Origin: Pirellula staleyi DSM 6068
GTDB lineage: Bacteria > Planctomycetota > Planctomycetia > Pirellulales > Pirellulaceae
Assembly: GCA_945875845.1 (NCBI GenBank)
Contig: CAMCMB010000053.1
Location: 1-48,882 of the forward strand
DNA: 48,882 nucleotides
Reading direction: 5' to 3'
Part shown: piece after piece, positions 29,301-37,118 of the stretch
How positions within the stretch are numbered: position 1 is the first letter of the stretch
How the letters are laid out: the number at the start of each line of letters is the position of its first letter
Made by a program: the position numbers and the translations under genes
The notes under the pieces: model-generated
The model's input: only the letters and a program-made list of their open reading frames with translations
What the model was told of the DNA's origin: nothing
The model's database searches: none

Positions 29301-30243
29301 TAAGACCAACATGGCCGTGAGCAATCAGCCTGGAAATGAGCTTTAGCGAGTTGGCGGACTCTTCGATTCGAAAAAACGATCTCAAGAAAACGTCACAAAA
29401 AACGGAATGACTGGATGAAATTGAATCAATGGTAGACGCAATCTCGCCGACTGTAATGTCGCCCGAAAATCGGCTTAGGATCTGACGTCGGCTTTCCAAT
29501 ACTGACTCAAGGATCACTCTTTGCAATAAGAGATTTCCATTTGTTTGCTCATCCATGACGTCAGCACATCCGGTCGCCATAGACGAATCGATCGCGTGAT
29601 TTTTTGTTTTGAAAATCTCGCCGATAAGGTCCTTTCCCAATCCTTGGACTACATATTGCATCGGAATAGCGAACTCGGAGTTGTGGCCGTGAACAAAGGG
29701 GGCAAGATCAAAGGCTCCTGAAACGACGATGGAGACTCGCGAAAGAGTTTCGTGTCCGTAGCCACAAAGCTCTCGTAACCCCTGAAGAATAGAACGGGTC
29801 TGGCCTGAAGATATGGCATCCAAGTTAGAGATGAAAAATACGTATCGTGTCGGTCTTTGTGCGTGTTTCAAATGATCACGGAGTAGTTCGATCCATAGCG
29901 ATTCTGTGGATTCCACATGAGCAGTTTGAGCGGGAATCGAGTCGCAGCAGCGAGATACCTGGGAATATAGAAAATCGGTGACTTTACCATCGGCCGCGTT
30001 TGAGAAATCTTCACAATTGACTCGTATCGACTTCCATTCCTTTGACGCAACGAACTGCTGAGCATGCGAGAGCAAGAATCGCTTTCCGATCCCTGGTGGT
30101 CCAAGCAACGCGATGCTCTCTCCTCGCTCAATCTGCGATTCAATTTGCTGAATGTCCGAAACAGTGAACTTCGTATAGATGAAGTTAACGGTTCGATATG
30201 AAGCGTCATTCATCTTGGATTCTTCGTCTACTGTTGGAATCAT
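26389..30243 (-). CDS. AAA-type ATPase / GAF / histidine kinase fusion (1284 aa)
   Basis: Numbering from the ATG at 30243, which overlaps the upstream stop (ATGA). Residues 20-330 are a P-loop ATPase of AAA/STAND type, with Walker A LLGPPGIGKRFLL (about 46-58) and Walker B RYVFFISNLDAI (about 133-144). A winged-helix/helical section follows. At least three GAF-like or PAS-like modules span about 390-1040 (RLLGFSEVTFWEFDQ, RRVMFSMVDRHTNRIRGVV, LGFKSARIYRLDNE). The kinase end has VIGNTAHQLRSKLNSVLLQA with His1081, N-box IDELIENGRKA, G1 EIEDNGDGFP and G2 RGHGLGLSRV. Such ATPase-GAF-kinase proteins couple a nucleotide-switch sensor to phosphotransfer. It is soluble. With the upstream AAA ATPase and downstream receiver it forms the core of the operon. 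Confidence 0.8.
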   Translation of the reverse strand: MIPTVDEESKMNDASYRTVNFIYTKFTVSDIQQIESQIERGESIALLGPPGIGKRFLLSHAQQFVASKEWKSIRVNCEDFSNAADGKVTDFLYSQVSRCCDSIPAQTAHVESTESLWIELLRDHLKHAQRPTRYVFFISNLDAISSGQTRSILQGLRELCGYGHETLSRVSIVVSGAFDLAPFVHGHNSEFAIPMQYVVQGLGKDLIGEIFKTKNHAIDSSMATGCADVMDEQTNGNLLLQRVILESVLESRRQILSRFSGDITVGEIASTIDSISSSHSVFCDVFLRSFFRIEESANSLKLISRLIAHGHVGLNEIDAEIPSDLELTGIAVRNLSEHRLQWASPLVQSLASRHFNDWTLGDSFAASSEWPLAIKHYRQAYKKKLPFSISANTRPRFSSALRSFETGLFQAAGTVGIDIERLCKLFRSGAMRLLGFSEVTFWEFDQTQNDWKLKGKLSVLKCDASRNKEALFASTIAKLKSLLSSSIHSGVGVLPPDPILSDFHVMAKLPTAVDSASLCVALSNFGNKSPMSRERRNAARDTLARFCDTYRIANTNRQRNQRDQYHSLLIEKVTPKLFQLWSGSSDKTRQVLEAAGETLREKRYRRVMFSMVDRHTNRIRGVVDCREPGQQDIAAMTNYPLDVPIDENGTTRYTDIQQQCVLEEFPITIANASAHPFTCKKVVKAAQQGAVVLFPLIYKNTVLGTMHIERSDTQLPDYVEMRSLVLFSEQLAASIFSLMETDTMEQSLHQQREVVILCDRDLQVHFANRMATEKFGLGLGWLEEYADLRKVADADTIQAINSTISSGSKHTVSKFGADTLQVIEAEAIQDWSGGINSYLIQIHYFDPLAKLLHAIQNFAKSQNLNSLSSEVLNSLEDLGFKSARIYRLDNEVSAIRSPTNDATLAHHNQCLVGIRQFGFPENSIAAIHFEQGKVRFSRKDGLGCWRALDERMPILFAVDSRFPFETEFTSPDGLRFFNTEGKICPEYLAKPTGAKWIDIPLLRSDESRTPLGKITVECPDDFSLEMLKYLEILAEAASACVTSLQVQEIRSEIETAAGRKLMLTVIGNTAHQLRSKLNSVLLQAQVLSTVIGKDNPDRLELVKRIETIQGVLEDVEDRFAPLTLHCKSTDFVDFARALLLQHLKPENLFIEAPAFLQFNFDPKLIEEAIDELIENGRKAVFNKRQLQLRVSITSHSFKGKLWCRFEIEDNGDGFPKEYQDVPVREYRSQWPEHERGHGLGLSRVSMIVAEHGGIFQNIRSLWGGARFRIDLPRFKEDSNKEKLQ

Positions 30244-31445
30244 GTGGATCGCTCGCGATCCAGGTCGCGAGCGACTTGATTGGCAATGTCTAACCCGGCG
30301 TTCTGAATTCGATTGGGAATACCTTGGCATTGTTTGAGCTGGGCCAATATTTGCTCGCTGAGACTTGCGTTTAGTACGCCTAAATCCTCAAAAGGTTGAA
30401 GCAATAACTGCTTGGCTTCACAATCCAAAAGTGGTCCTATCGGGAGCAATTTAATACGACTGATCCAAACCTCGTCTGTATTGCTCCCAACGGCAAAAGG
30501 ATTCGCGGGCGAGCGAATCAATTCTGCTGTCTTAGTTCTACCTGAGAGTGTCAATCGACACGTTCCTAAATTACGGAGATGCCGGAGACATCGCATCAAG
30601 GGAAAGGGTTTGCCGTTGAAATCCTCGTCGAGGCTATCTCCCTCAAGCACAGCATCAGCCTCGTCGATAATAAGATCAATAGGACCGTCGTGAAAGCGAA
30701 TGTCTGTACTCTTAACATGCTTTAGGAACATCTCCAGGTTCTCAAGTCCTACCTTGTCGTAGGATCGAGGTGTTGGTTGGACTCGCCAAGCAATCTCAGT
30801 TGCTGCAGTGTACGGATCCGAATGACGTATTAAATCGACAACCACGATCCTCGAGGCTCTCGGACTCCGTTCGAGTCGAAGCGTACGCTGCATCTGATGC
30901 AAGAGAGAGGTTTTGCCGATCCCACCCGGACCACATAAGGCAAAGTCTTGGTTTTCATCGACAAGCGATCGCAACTCGCTTGCTCTTCCGACAAACATCG
31001 TCGACGAAGGCGGGTCAGAAATCGAAAATGGGATCAACTTTCTAAATGGTATTTGCTTACGAACCAAATGGAGTAGGTAACCGCGATTTTGAACGACTAA
31101 TCTTTGATCACTGGGGGATAGAACGAGTACTCTATACCTTGGAATGCTTTGCGAATCCGCAAACCTCTGAAAGGCTTTCTCCGTTAAGCAGATCAGAAAT
31201 CCAATCGCAGTTTCAGCCGCCGTCTCCTGCACGAGTCGAGCGACGCTTGATTCGCAATCTTCCGTCGCAATAAATAGAACCGGACAACGGTCCAAGCCCC
31301 TCATCTTGGCGTGCAAATTGCAGGTGCCTAGCAGCGCATGGTCTGATTCAAACAACCGATCCTCAAAATTGCCAATCCCATTCTCCCACTCTTTAGCAGC
31401 GTTCTTACAGTTGACTGATTGGAAAAACGGTTCTTTTGCGTCCAT
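30240..31445 (-). CDS. ORC/Cdc6-like AAA+ ATPase
   Basis: The 401-aa product has an N-terminal region (1-145) without a known family and an AAA+ module after FVGRASELRSLVDE. Walker A is CGPGGIGKTSLL (171-182), Walker B is DLIIDEADAVL (257-267), and the sensor-1-like strand is CRLTLSGRT. The FVGR...GPGGIGKTSL arrangement is that of the ORC/Cdc6 and STAND-related group often used as regulatory switches. The N-terminal part (PVLFIATEDCES, YRVLVLSPSD) may be a Rossmann-like sensor. The stop overlaps the start of the big kinase (ATGA), so the two ATPases are made together. A gap of 170 bases separates it from the upstream 73-aa gene. Confidence 0.75.
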   Translation of the reverse strand: MDAKEPFFQSVNCKNAAKEWENGIGNFEDRLFESDHALLGTCNLHAKMRGLDRCPVLFIATEDCESSVARLVQETAAETAIGFLICLTEKAFQRFADSQSIPRYRVLVLSPSDQRLVVQNRGYLLHLVRKQIPFRKLIPFSISDPPSSTMFVGRASELRSLVDENQDFALCGPGGIGKTSLLHQMQRTLRLERSPRASRIVVVDLIRHSDPYTAATEIAWRVQPTPRSYDKVGLENLEMFLKHVKSTDIRFHDGPIDLIIDEADAVLEGDSLDEDFNGKPFPLMRCLRHLRNLGTCRLTLSGRTKTAELIRSPANPFAVGSNTDEVWISRIKLLPIGPLLDCEAKQLLLQPFEDLGVLNASLSEQILAQLKQCQGIPNRIQNAGLDIANQVARDLDRERST

Positions 31446-31615
31446 GGATTTTCGCGTTGACTCACAGGAACTACCACAAGTATCTCATTATTGCTGCTAA
31501 CAGAAAATAGGACCTTCGCTACGGTTTGTATTGACCTAGTTAACGTCTTATTCCGCCTCGCTAAACCCGTCTCTAACTTCTTTCTCCCGCCGAGAATGCG
31601 AAATCGAGCCTGGTT

Positions 31616-31837
31616 TTACCGAAGATCATTATCTGTCCAAAACGAATTGAGGATCACTTCTACGCCATACGCACGCTTCAGCTCGTTCGCCGAAGCAGCG
31701 TTCGCGCGCTGCAAGAGCTCAGCGTGCATTCGTTGCAGAAATGCTATTTGCTGTTCGTGAAGTGGACGTTTACCGTCTCGCTTCTCGAAGTTCGACTCTT
31801 CGTCTGGTTCTTGGCTTAGATCCCTTGCATCGCTCAT
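31616..31837 (-). CDS. Small hypothetical protein (73 aa), charged and helical
   Basis: This short gene is accepted because the ATG at 31837 has GGAG eight bases upstream and it lies in line with the flanking operon genes. The product is acidic at first (DLSQEPDEESNFEKRDG), then a helix rich in Gln, Leu, Ala and Arg (HEQQIAFLQRMHAELLQR), possibly a coiled coil. No family is recognised. It could be a small adaptor or anti-sigma-like partner. Confidence 0.5.
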   Translation of the reverse strand: MSDARDLSQEPDEESNFEKRDGKRPLHEQQIAFLQRMHAELLQRANAASANELKRAYGVEVILNSFWTDNDLR

Positions 31838-31916
31838 CGATCGACTCCATTGCTAAATCTCGGCTTTTGATTGTTCCTCAGTCGCATTGTATGGTTGCTA
31901 GGGGACGTACTGCAAG

Positions 31917-32459
31917 CTATCCGCCGTTCGCGACAAGATGGTTCCTAAGTGTGTCAACGGTCTTATTGTACAACGAACCTAATGCTGCCCGATGCTTTGC
32001 CTCTCGAAACTCGAGCTCTTGGTTCATTGCATCAATTGTCGATAGTTTTTTCGTCGTTGGTCCATCCACTATGGCCTCCTCGGCGGGAAGGCTCGCCAAC
32101 AATAACGCCAATCGCACATACTTGCGATCCAATTGCAGCAACTCCGCTGCTTCAAGCGTACTGAACGACGCTTCATCCATCGCTTGGCAATTTTCGCCCA
32201 AGTCGATTCCGAGCGATTGGCTTGCTTGCGTGGTGCTAATTCCACTTTTCTCAACACAAGCCTGAACAAAATGACTGAGTCGTGTGAAATAAGGCAACTC
32301 CTTGCTTGCCTTGATCAATAGGCGGAGGACCTTGGCCTGCTCTTGTCCGCGCCGGCCCGCTTCGATCCAGCGATTCCAACGGTCGGGGCGAAGCGACCTT
32401 AAGCTGGCGGCGATTCTGTCGTCGATTACGTTATCGTTGCTCATAGTTATTTGCTCCAT
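31917..32459 (-). CDS. Hypothetical helical protein in sigma/AAA operon
   Basis: The 180-aa product is mostly helical, with no signal peptide or membrane segment. Segments such as RIAASLRSLRPDRWNRWIEA, QAKVLRLLIKA and LEAAELLQLDRKYVRLALLLA suggest helical bundles. Its start (ATG at 32459 or 32444) lies inside the end of the upstream gene, so they are co-translated. No known family is recognised. Position between the sigma factor and the ATPases suggests a regulatory subunit. Confidence 0.6.
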   Translation of the reverse strand: MEQITMSNDNVIDDRIAASLRSLRPDRWNRWIEAGRRGQEQAKVLRLLIKASKELPYFTRLSHFVQACVEKSGISTTQASQSLGIDLGENCQAMDEASFSTLEAAELLQLDRKYVRLALLLASLPAEEAIVDGPTTKKLSTIDAMNQELEFREAKHRAALGSLYNKTVDTLRNHLVANGG

Positions 32460-32976
32460 TGAAGAATTCGTAAAACCAATTGGAAATCCATCTCTTTGTC
32501 AGATCCTCTCTGTCGAGCCGCACACGGACTCGTTGACAAGCCGACCTCAAGCCGACTCGTGATCCTGGAGGCCCGTTATCGGACATAAACACTGCTGCCG
32601 ATGCACCATTTTCGTATTCATCAAAGGCTTTCAAAAAATATTCCCCATAACACATGTCGGAAGTAAGTACTAAGTAAAGGAATCGATGCTTCTGACAAAT
32701 CCGATTCCATTTGTGATGAACACGCTGGATGAAAATCCCCAGTGAATCCAAGTCCGGCGATCCAGGCTGCAATCCAGTGCCTACCTCTAGGATCGTGCGG
32801 TCTATCATCTCTCTTGCAAACGGGTGAGTAACTCCCTCCCTCCAAGCCCAATCGGCAACCAAGTGAACGAGCCTCCTCGAAAAGTCGCTTTGGTCGATAC
32901 CATGCTTGCACACATTGTTTGCTTCATCAAAAACTTCTTGCCAAAACACCTCCTGTTCTGAAAAACTATGAATCAT
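32431..32976 (-). CDS. Hypothetical protein overlapping ECF-like sigma factor gene
   Basis: The 181-aa product is soluble, rich in aromatic and charged residues, with no recognised domain (VFWQEVFDEANNVCKHGI, FLYLVLTSDMCYGEYFL, SACQRVRVRLDREDLTKRW). It contains three Cys but no CxxC motif and no membrane helix, so it is not a classical anti-sigma factor. Its ATG overlaps the sigma factor stop (ATGA at 32973-32976) and its end overlaps the next gene. It could still regulate the sigma factor by direct binding. Confidence 0.6.
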   Translation of the reverse strand: MIHSFSEQEVFWQEVFDEANNVCKHGIDQSDFSRRLVHLVADWAWREGVTHPFAREMIDRTILEVGTGLQPGSPDLDSLGIFIQRVHHKWNRICQKHRFLYLVLTSDMCYGEYFLKAFDEYENGASAAVFMSDNGPPGSRVGLRSACQRVRVRLDREDLTKRWISNWFYEFFNGANNYEQR

Positions 32977-33584
32977 GGTTCATGCCGTGTATTTTTCGCC
33001 GCAATACCTGCAAACAGCTCCGAACTCTCCTGAAGACACGCTGCCAACTGGTCCTTGCCTCGTTGGTAACGCTTTCTCGCAGCAGCATCCGTTAACCCGA
33101 TTTCCAACGCGATGGCTGCAAAGCCCATTTCGTCCAGAGCATGCATTCGCAAGATCTGAATCGTTGTCGGATCAAGCTGTAGCAAGCAACGTTCGATCGC
33201 GTCGTCCGCCCGCGGAATACTATCATCACTGTGAATCCAAGTTTTTGTCTCCAAAATACGATCATCGATTTGAACGGTTCGGGGATGACCTCGGCGTTCT
33301 TGATCTCGAAACCAGTTGATGGCTGTACGCTTGGCTATCGTGATACACCACTTTCGAAAGCTACCGTGCCCCCGATCCTCGAAAGAAGCGATTCGTTTTG
33401 CGATTCGCTCGATCGATTTTTCGGCAATGTCCTCTGCGTCAGCGTCGGAAAGCCCGCTCCAAATCCTTCGCAATAGCAATACCAAAGCTTCGCCAAGAAA
33501 GATGAAAAATGCATCTGCACGATCTTCGTTAGGATCGTCGGGTCTCGTCGATTCGATGAATTCCCATTTTGCTGACAGTCTCAT
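32973..33584 (-). CDS. ECF-like sigma-70 factor, head of the AAA/kinase operon
   Basis: Region 2 is visible in SDADAEDIAEKSIERIAKRI and FRKWCITIAKRTAINWFRDQERR. Region 4 is visible in AIERCLLQLDPTTIQILRMHALDEMGFAAIALEIGLTDAAARKRYQRGKDQLAACL. The two regions are joined by a short linker, as in extracytoplasmic-function sigma factors. A GGAGGGG just before 33587/33584 favours a start there over the ATG at 33620. It is followed by a four-base overlap with the next gene. Planctomycetes have many unusual ECF groups; this one may drive its own operon. No typical anti-sigma factor is adjacent. Confidence 0.8.
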   Translation of the reverse strand: MRLSAKWEFIESTRPDDPNEDRADAFFIFLGEALVLLLRRIWSGLSDADAEDIAEKSIERIAKRIASFEDRGHGSFRKWCITIAKRTAINWFRDQERRGHPRTVQIDDRILETKTWIHSDDSIPRADDAIERCLLQLDPTTIQILRMHALDEMGFAAIALEIGLTDAAARKRYQRGKDQLAACLQESSELFAGIAAKNTRHEP

Positions 33585-33719
33585 CATCCCCTCCGATGGC
33601 TCACTTCGAGTTTCGCACATAAGTTCAACCCCAAAACGTGACAGGAAAGTTCTTTTTCGAATATGGGCCAGTCATTTCCTCGCCTTGAATAGACTTCATG
33701 CACAGATCTTGAGGCAAAC

Positions 33720-34640
33720 TTAGGGTTTCCGGACACTCGACTGCATCACCCATCCTTGTTGATCCTTGAGCCGCCCATCCAGCACGCGGACTTTAATCCA
33801 AGGGGGACTGTCGGGGCTTTGTTCGGTCTGTTCATGAAGATCGGCCAAAGGAGTTCCGTCCATCAATCGGCCAATCGCTATTTCTGACGTGCCTCCAATA
33901 GAAAGCGAAAGAAACTCCCGAAAATCAGGCTCCTTCATCAACATCGCTCCCGCACCATCCTGTGACGCGATCAACTCAGGTTTTGCCGCTGCTTCTTTTC
34001 CAATTTGGATTGTTACGTCTCCGCCCGCGTTAACAATAGGACTGGTATCGCCGGTAGAACTTTGGTGAGTTGGCTTCGATTCTACTTTCGATTCGGCAGA
34101 AGGCCTGTTCGATAGCAGGAATCCGATGCCGAAGATTGCAATTATGGCTGCGCCGATGATTGCAAAACTTCGATTTTTGTGCGCGCCTGATTCGGTTTTC
34201 GCTGGTGACATATTTATGTTTCGTCCATTTAGAAGGTTGTTGATTTCGTTTGCGGTTTGTTTTGCGTCACCGTTCCACATTTTGCATGATTTTTGAGCTA
34301 CAAAGGGATAACGTGCCAGCAATTTTTCAGGATCGCCGCACAGCAGCGGGAGTACTCGCACGCCTGTGGAAGCCATTTCGAGATGGATTGCTGCGCTGAG
34401 TTCCGTATCGGGCCAGTTCTTTGCGATGGATGATTCACTCATCACCAAAAGGACCAATTTTGAATTCACGAGCCCAGCCTGGACGCGTTTCGTGATGCTA
34501 TCACCCCATTGGATTTCGTCGTCATCGACCCAGGTTGAGATCCCTATCTCTCGGCAAGCAACTTTGATTGGATTGACAATAGACTCTTTGTCTTCCGACG
34601 CATGGCAGATAAAGACGTCTTTCGAAGTTCGAATGCTCAT
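33720..34640 (-). CDS. Membrane-anchored TIR-domain protein with SH3-like C-terminus
   Basis: The 306-aa product has an N-terminal TIR domain (1-140): KDVFICHASEDKESIVNP, GISTWVDDDEIQWGDSI, KLVLLVMSESS and NWPDTELSAAI with Glu80 in the NADase position. A linker leads to one membrane helix (FAIIGAAIIAIFGIGFLL, about 167-184), so the TIR faces the cytoplasm and the C-terminus lies outside. The last 60 residues (PPWIKVRVLDGRLKDQQGWV) look like a bacterial SH3 domain that could watch the cell wall. The ATG at 34640 was chosen because the only upstream start is a TTG in low-similarity sequence. It lies 98 bases after ribBA and 136 bases before the sigma start. Confidence 0.8.
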   Translation of the reverse strand: MSIRTSKDVFICHASEDKESIVNPIKVACREIGISTWVDDDEIQWGDSITKRVQAGLVNSKLVLLVMSESSIAKNWPDTELSAAIHLEMASTGVRVLPLLCGDPEKLLARYPFVAQKSCKMWNGDAKQTANEINNLLNGRNINMSPAKTESGAHKNRSFAIIGAAIIAIFGIGFLLSNRPSAESKVESKPTHQSSTGDTSPIVNAGGDVTIQIGKEAAAKPELIASQDGAGAMLMKEPDFREFLSLSIGGTSEIAIGRLMDGTPLADLHEQTEQSPDSPPWIKVRVLDGRLKDQQGWVMQSSVRKP

Positions 34641-34737
34641 AGGCGATTGTCTCTGGACTGAAAGCTGGAATGGTTCAATCAAGCTGGTAACGGTGCCATG
34701 CGAAGCTACAATTCCTTGCGCATTGAACAAGCGATCT

Positions 34738-35952
34738 TTACGGTAAGCGGTGTCCCATCTTGTCCCGTTTGGTTGCTAGATAATTCGCGTTGTGTTCGTT
34801 GAAGGTCGGGATGATGGGTACTTGGCCCGTCACCGTCAGGTCGAAGCCTCGCAGGTTGAAGGCTTCCGTCTTTTTTGGGTTGTTGGTCAACAATCGAATA
34901 CGGCGCAAACCCAGGTCCTTCAAGATCTGGATTCCAACTCCGTAGTCGCGCATATCGGCTTTAAATCCCAACGCATGGTTGGCTTCCACGGTGTCCATGC
35001 CTTGTTCTTGCAAGGCGTAGGCGCGTATTTTTTGAGCCAAGCCGATCCCGCGCCCTTCTTGCGGGAGATAGACCAATACCCCACGACCTTCGCGGGCGAT
35101 CGCTTCGAGAGCCTGGTGCAATTGGTCACCGCAGTCGCATCGCAACGAAGCGAGCAAGTCGCCGGTAAAGCAACTGCTGTGCATGCGAACTAACGTGTCA
35201 TCCGCTCCCTCGCCTTGCACATTACCAAATACCAATGCGATGGGTTCTTGCGTTTCATACTGAACGCTGTAGGCCATGATTTCAAAAGCCCCGTACCGCG
35301 TGGGCAATTTGGCGGTGGCCGTTCGCGTCACGAGCTTTTCGTTGACTCGTCGGTGGGCGATCAGTTGTTCTACGGTAATGATCTTTAAACCCCATTTGGC
35401 CGCCATCTCCATCAGTTCATCGCGGGTCGCTCGATCTCCCTCGCGATTGAGGATTTCGCAAAGCACTCCCGCCGGAACCAACCCCGCCATGCGAGCCAAA
35501 TCGACGGCCGCTTCGGTATGTCCTGCCCGTCGTAGAACGCCCCCCTCCTTAGCGACGAGGGGATAGACGTGGCCGGGTCTGACGAAATCCGACGCGTGCG
35601 AGGAATCGGTTGCCAATCGCCTGATCGTTTCGGCGCGTTCGCCAGCCGTGATGCCTGTTTTGCAGCCTGCATGATCGACAGGAGTCATGAATGCAGTGCT
35701 CAGTGGCGAGGTATTCAACTCGACAAGGGGACGCAGTTCTAGTCGCGCACAAACCGATGGAAGCACCGAAGCGCACAGCTGACCGTGCCCTTGAAGCATA
35801 AAGTTGATGGTTTCTGCCGTTACCCCCTGGGCCGCGCATACAAAGTCCCCTTCGTTCTCGCGATCTTCATCGTCGAGCACGATCACGACCGCTCCTCGGG
35901 CGATCGCTGAGACCGCATCTTGAACAGAACTGAATGCGTTTGCTTTTGTCAT
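34738..35952 (-). CDS. ribBA: Bifunctional DHBP synthase / GTP cyclohydrolase II
   Basis: The 404-aa riboflavin-pathway enzyme has two domains. Residues 1-200 make 3,4-dihydroxy-2-butanone 4-phosphate from ribulose 5-phosphate (VIVLDDEDRENEGDFVCAA; DHAGCKTGITAGERA; RPGHVYPLVAKEGGVLRRAG). Residues 205-404 open GTP (CFTGDLLASLRCDCGDQLHQ with the zinc cysteines; YLPQEGRGIGLAQKIRAYALQ; DMRDYGVGIQILKDLG). Both active sites look complete. It ends with a typical KRDKMGHRLP tail. It lies 10 bases after the sigma-54 activator gene, so it shares a transcript with it. Confidence 0.97.
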   Translation of the reverse strand: MTKANAFSSVQDAVSAIARGAVVIVLDDEDRENEGDFVCAAQGVTAETINFMLQGHGQLCASVLPSVCARLELRPLVELNTSPLSTAFMTPVDHAGCKTGITAGERAETIRRLATDSSHASDFVRPGHVYPLVAKEGGVLRRAGHTEAAVDLARMAGLVPAGVLCEILNREGDRATRDELMEMAAKWGLKIITVEQLIAHRRVNEKLVTRTATAKLPTRYGAFEIMAYSVQYETQEPIALVFGNVQGEGADDTLVRMHSSCFTGDLLASLRCDCGDQLHQALEAIAREGRGVLVYLPQEGRGIGLAQKIRAYALQEQGMDTVEANHALGFKADMRDYGVGIQILKDLGLRRIRLLTNNPKKTEAFNLRGFDLTVTGQVPIIPTFNEHNANYLATKRDKMGHRLP

Positions 35953-35962
35953 TTTATTTCTT

Positions 35963-37057
35963 CTAAGGCGAGGGTTCGCTGGAATCCTGCCCCTCTAAGT
36001 TGTAATCCTTCATTTTTTTGTGAAGTGTATTGCGATTGATACCCAGTCGTGTAGCAGCCTTGGTCTGGACGAAATTACAGGCCGCCAGCACTTGCGCAAT
36101 CAATTCCTTTTCGACCCTATCAACCACTCTACTGTGCAAGTCTGTCTGTTCTGGATCGCAGAGTCGAACTCCTTCTTGCACAACTTCACCAACCAACGAA
36201 TCAAAGTCGGGGGCGCGTGCAACAGAAAGCGACGATAGCTTCGTAGCACCTGTAACGCAACCGGGCAATAGTTGCATTGTTAACTCGTCCGACTCCGCCA
36301 TGACCACGGATCGCTCGATGTAGTTCTGGAGTTCACGCACGTTTCCCGGCCAGTGATAGTCTTGCAAAGCCTGCATGGCTTCTCGCTGAATGTGAACCAC
36401 ATAGCGATCATTCAGCGCGCTGTAGTGTTGCAAAAAATGAGCGATGAGTGCGGGAACATCCTCGCGACGCTTGCGCAGAGGCGGCAACTCGATGGGGACT
36501 ACGTTCAGGCGCCAGTAGAGATCCTCGCGAAATTTTTCTTGCGCAATTTCGTCTGCAAGATCGCGGTTGCTGGCTGCGATGACCCGGGTATCGACCGTTA
36601 CGGTCTCGGTATCTCCTACGCGTTCGAATTCCTTCTGCTGCAATACTCGCAACAGTTTGACTTGCAAATGGAGCGACGTGCTGTTGATTTCGTCTAGAAA
36701 GATGGTTCCCGAGTGCGCTGCCTCGAAACGTCCTGCTCGATTGCCTACGGCACCGGTGAATGCACCTCGAACGTGACCGAACAGTTCGCTTTCGAGCAAA
36801 CTTTCACTCAACGCACCACAGTTGACTTTCACAAAGGGGCCCCCGTTGCGATTGCTCAATTGATGGATGGCGTTAGCGATCACTTCTTTGCCCGTGCCCG
36901 TCTCGCCTAGGAGAAGGACCGAAGCATTGCTCATGGCCACCCGCCGCGTAATACGATAGATGTCCTGCATGGCGGGGCTTGTACCGATCACACCGGGCAA
37001 TTCTCCGCTCCCGGTAAATCGATAGTTTCCTTTGTTTTCCAGTCCGTAACTGGCCAT
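35963..37057 (-). CDS. Sigma-54-dependent transcriptional activator (AAA+ and Fis-type HTH)
   Basis: This 364-aa enhancer-binding protein lacks a receiver or sensor domain. The AAA+ core starts at GVIGTSPAMQDIYR; it shows Walker A LLGETGTGKEV, SELFGHVRGAFTGA with the GAFTGA loop that contacts sigma-54, Walker B GTIFLDEI, and RIWELNV-like FREDLYWRLNVVPIELPPLRKR. The C-terminus is a Fis-type helix-turn-helix (TKAATRLGINRNTLHKKMKDY). With no input domain, its activity must be set by level or by a partner. The ATG at 37057 was chosen; the TTG at 37084 is less likely. It lies between the exported 760-aa gene and ribBA on one strand. Confidence 0.92.
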   Translation of the reverse strand: MASYGLENKGNYRFTGSGELPGVIGTSPAMQDIYRITRRVAMSNASVLLLGETGTGKEVIANAIHQLSNRNGGPFVKVNCGALSESLLESELFGHVRGAFTGAVGNRAGRFEAAHSGTIFLDEINSTSLHLQVKLLRVLQQKEFERVGDTETVTVDTRVIAASNRDLADEIAQEKFREDLYWRLNVVPIELPPLRKRREDVPALIAHFLQHYSALNDRYVVHIQREAMQALQDYHWPGNVRELQNYIERSVVMAESDELTMQLLPGCVTGATKLSSLSVARAPDFDSLVGEVVQEGVRLCDPEQTDLHSRVVDRVEKELIAQVLAACNFVQTKAATRLGINRNTLHKKMKDYNLEGQDSSEPSP

Positions 37058-37118
37058 GGATCCGCAGCTTGTGGTAAACGCCAAAAAATCGTGTCGGCGT
37101 CCGCACGCACGACGAATC

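Noticed and set aside
30244-30330. 29-residue extension of the AAA/GAF kinase
   Set aside because: It lies in the coding region of the upstream ATPase; the ATGA overlap at 30240-30243 fixes a better start.
33600-33660. Possible ECF-type promoter near the TGTCACG and TTTTGGGG words upstream of the sigma gene
   Set aside because: I could not fit a convincing -35/-10 pair and cannot compare with other promoters.
34641-34730. Longer TIR protein starting at a TTG at 34730
   Set aside because: The added residues are not TIR-like; the ATG at 34640 directly precedes the domain.
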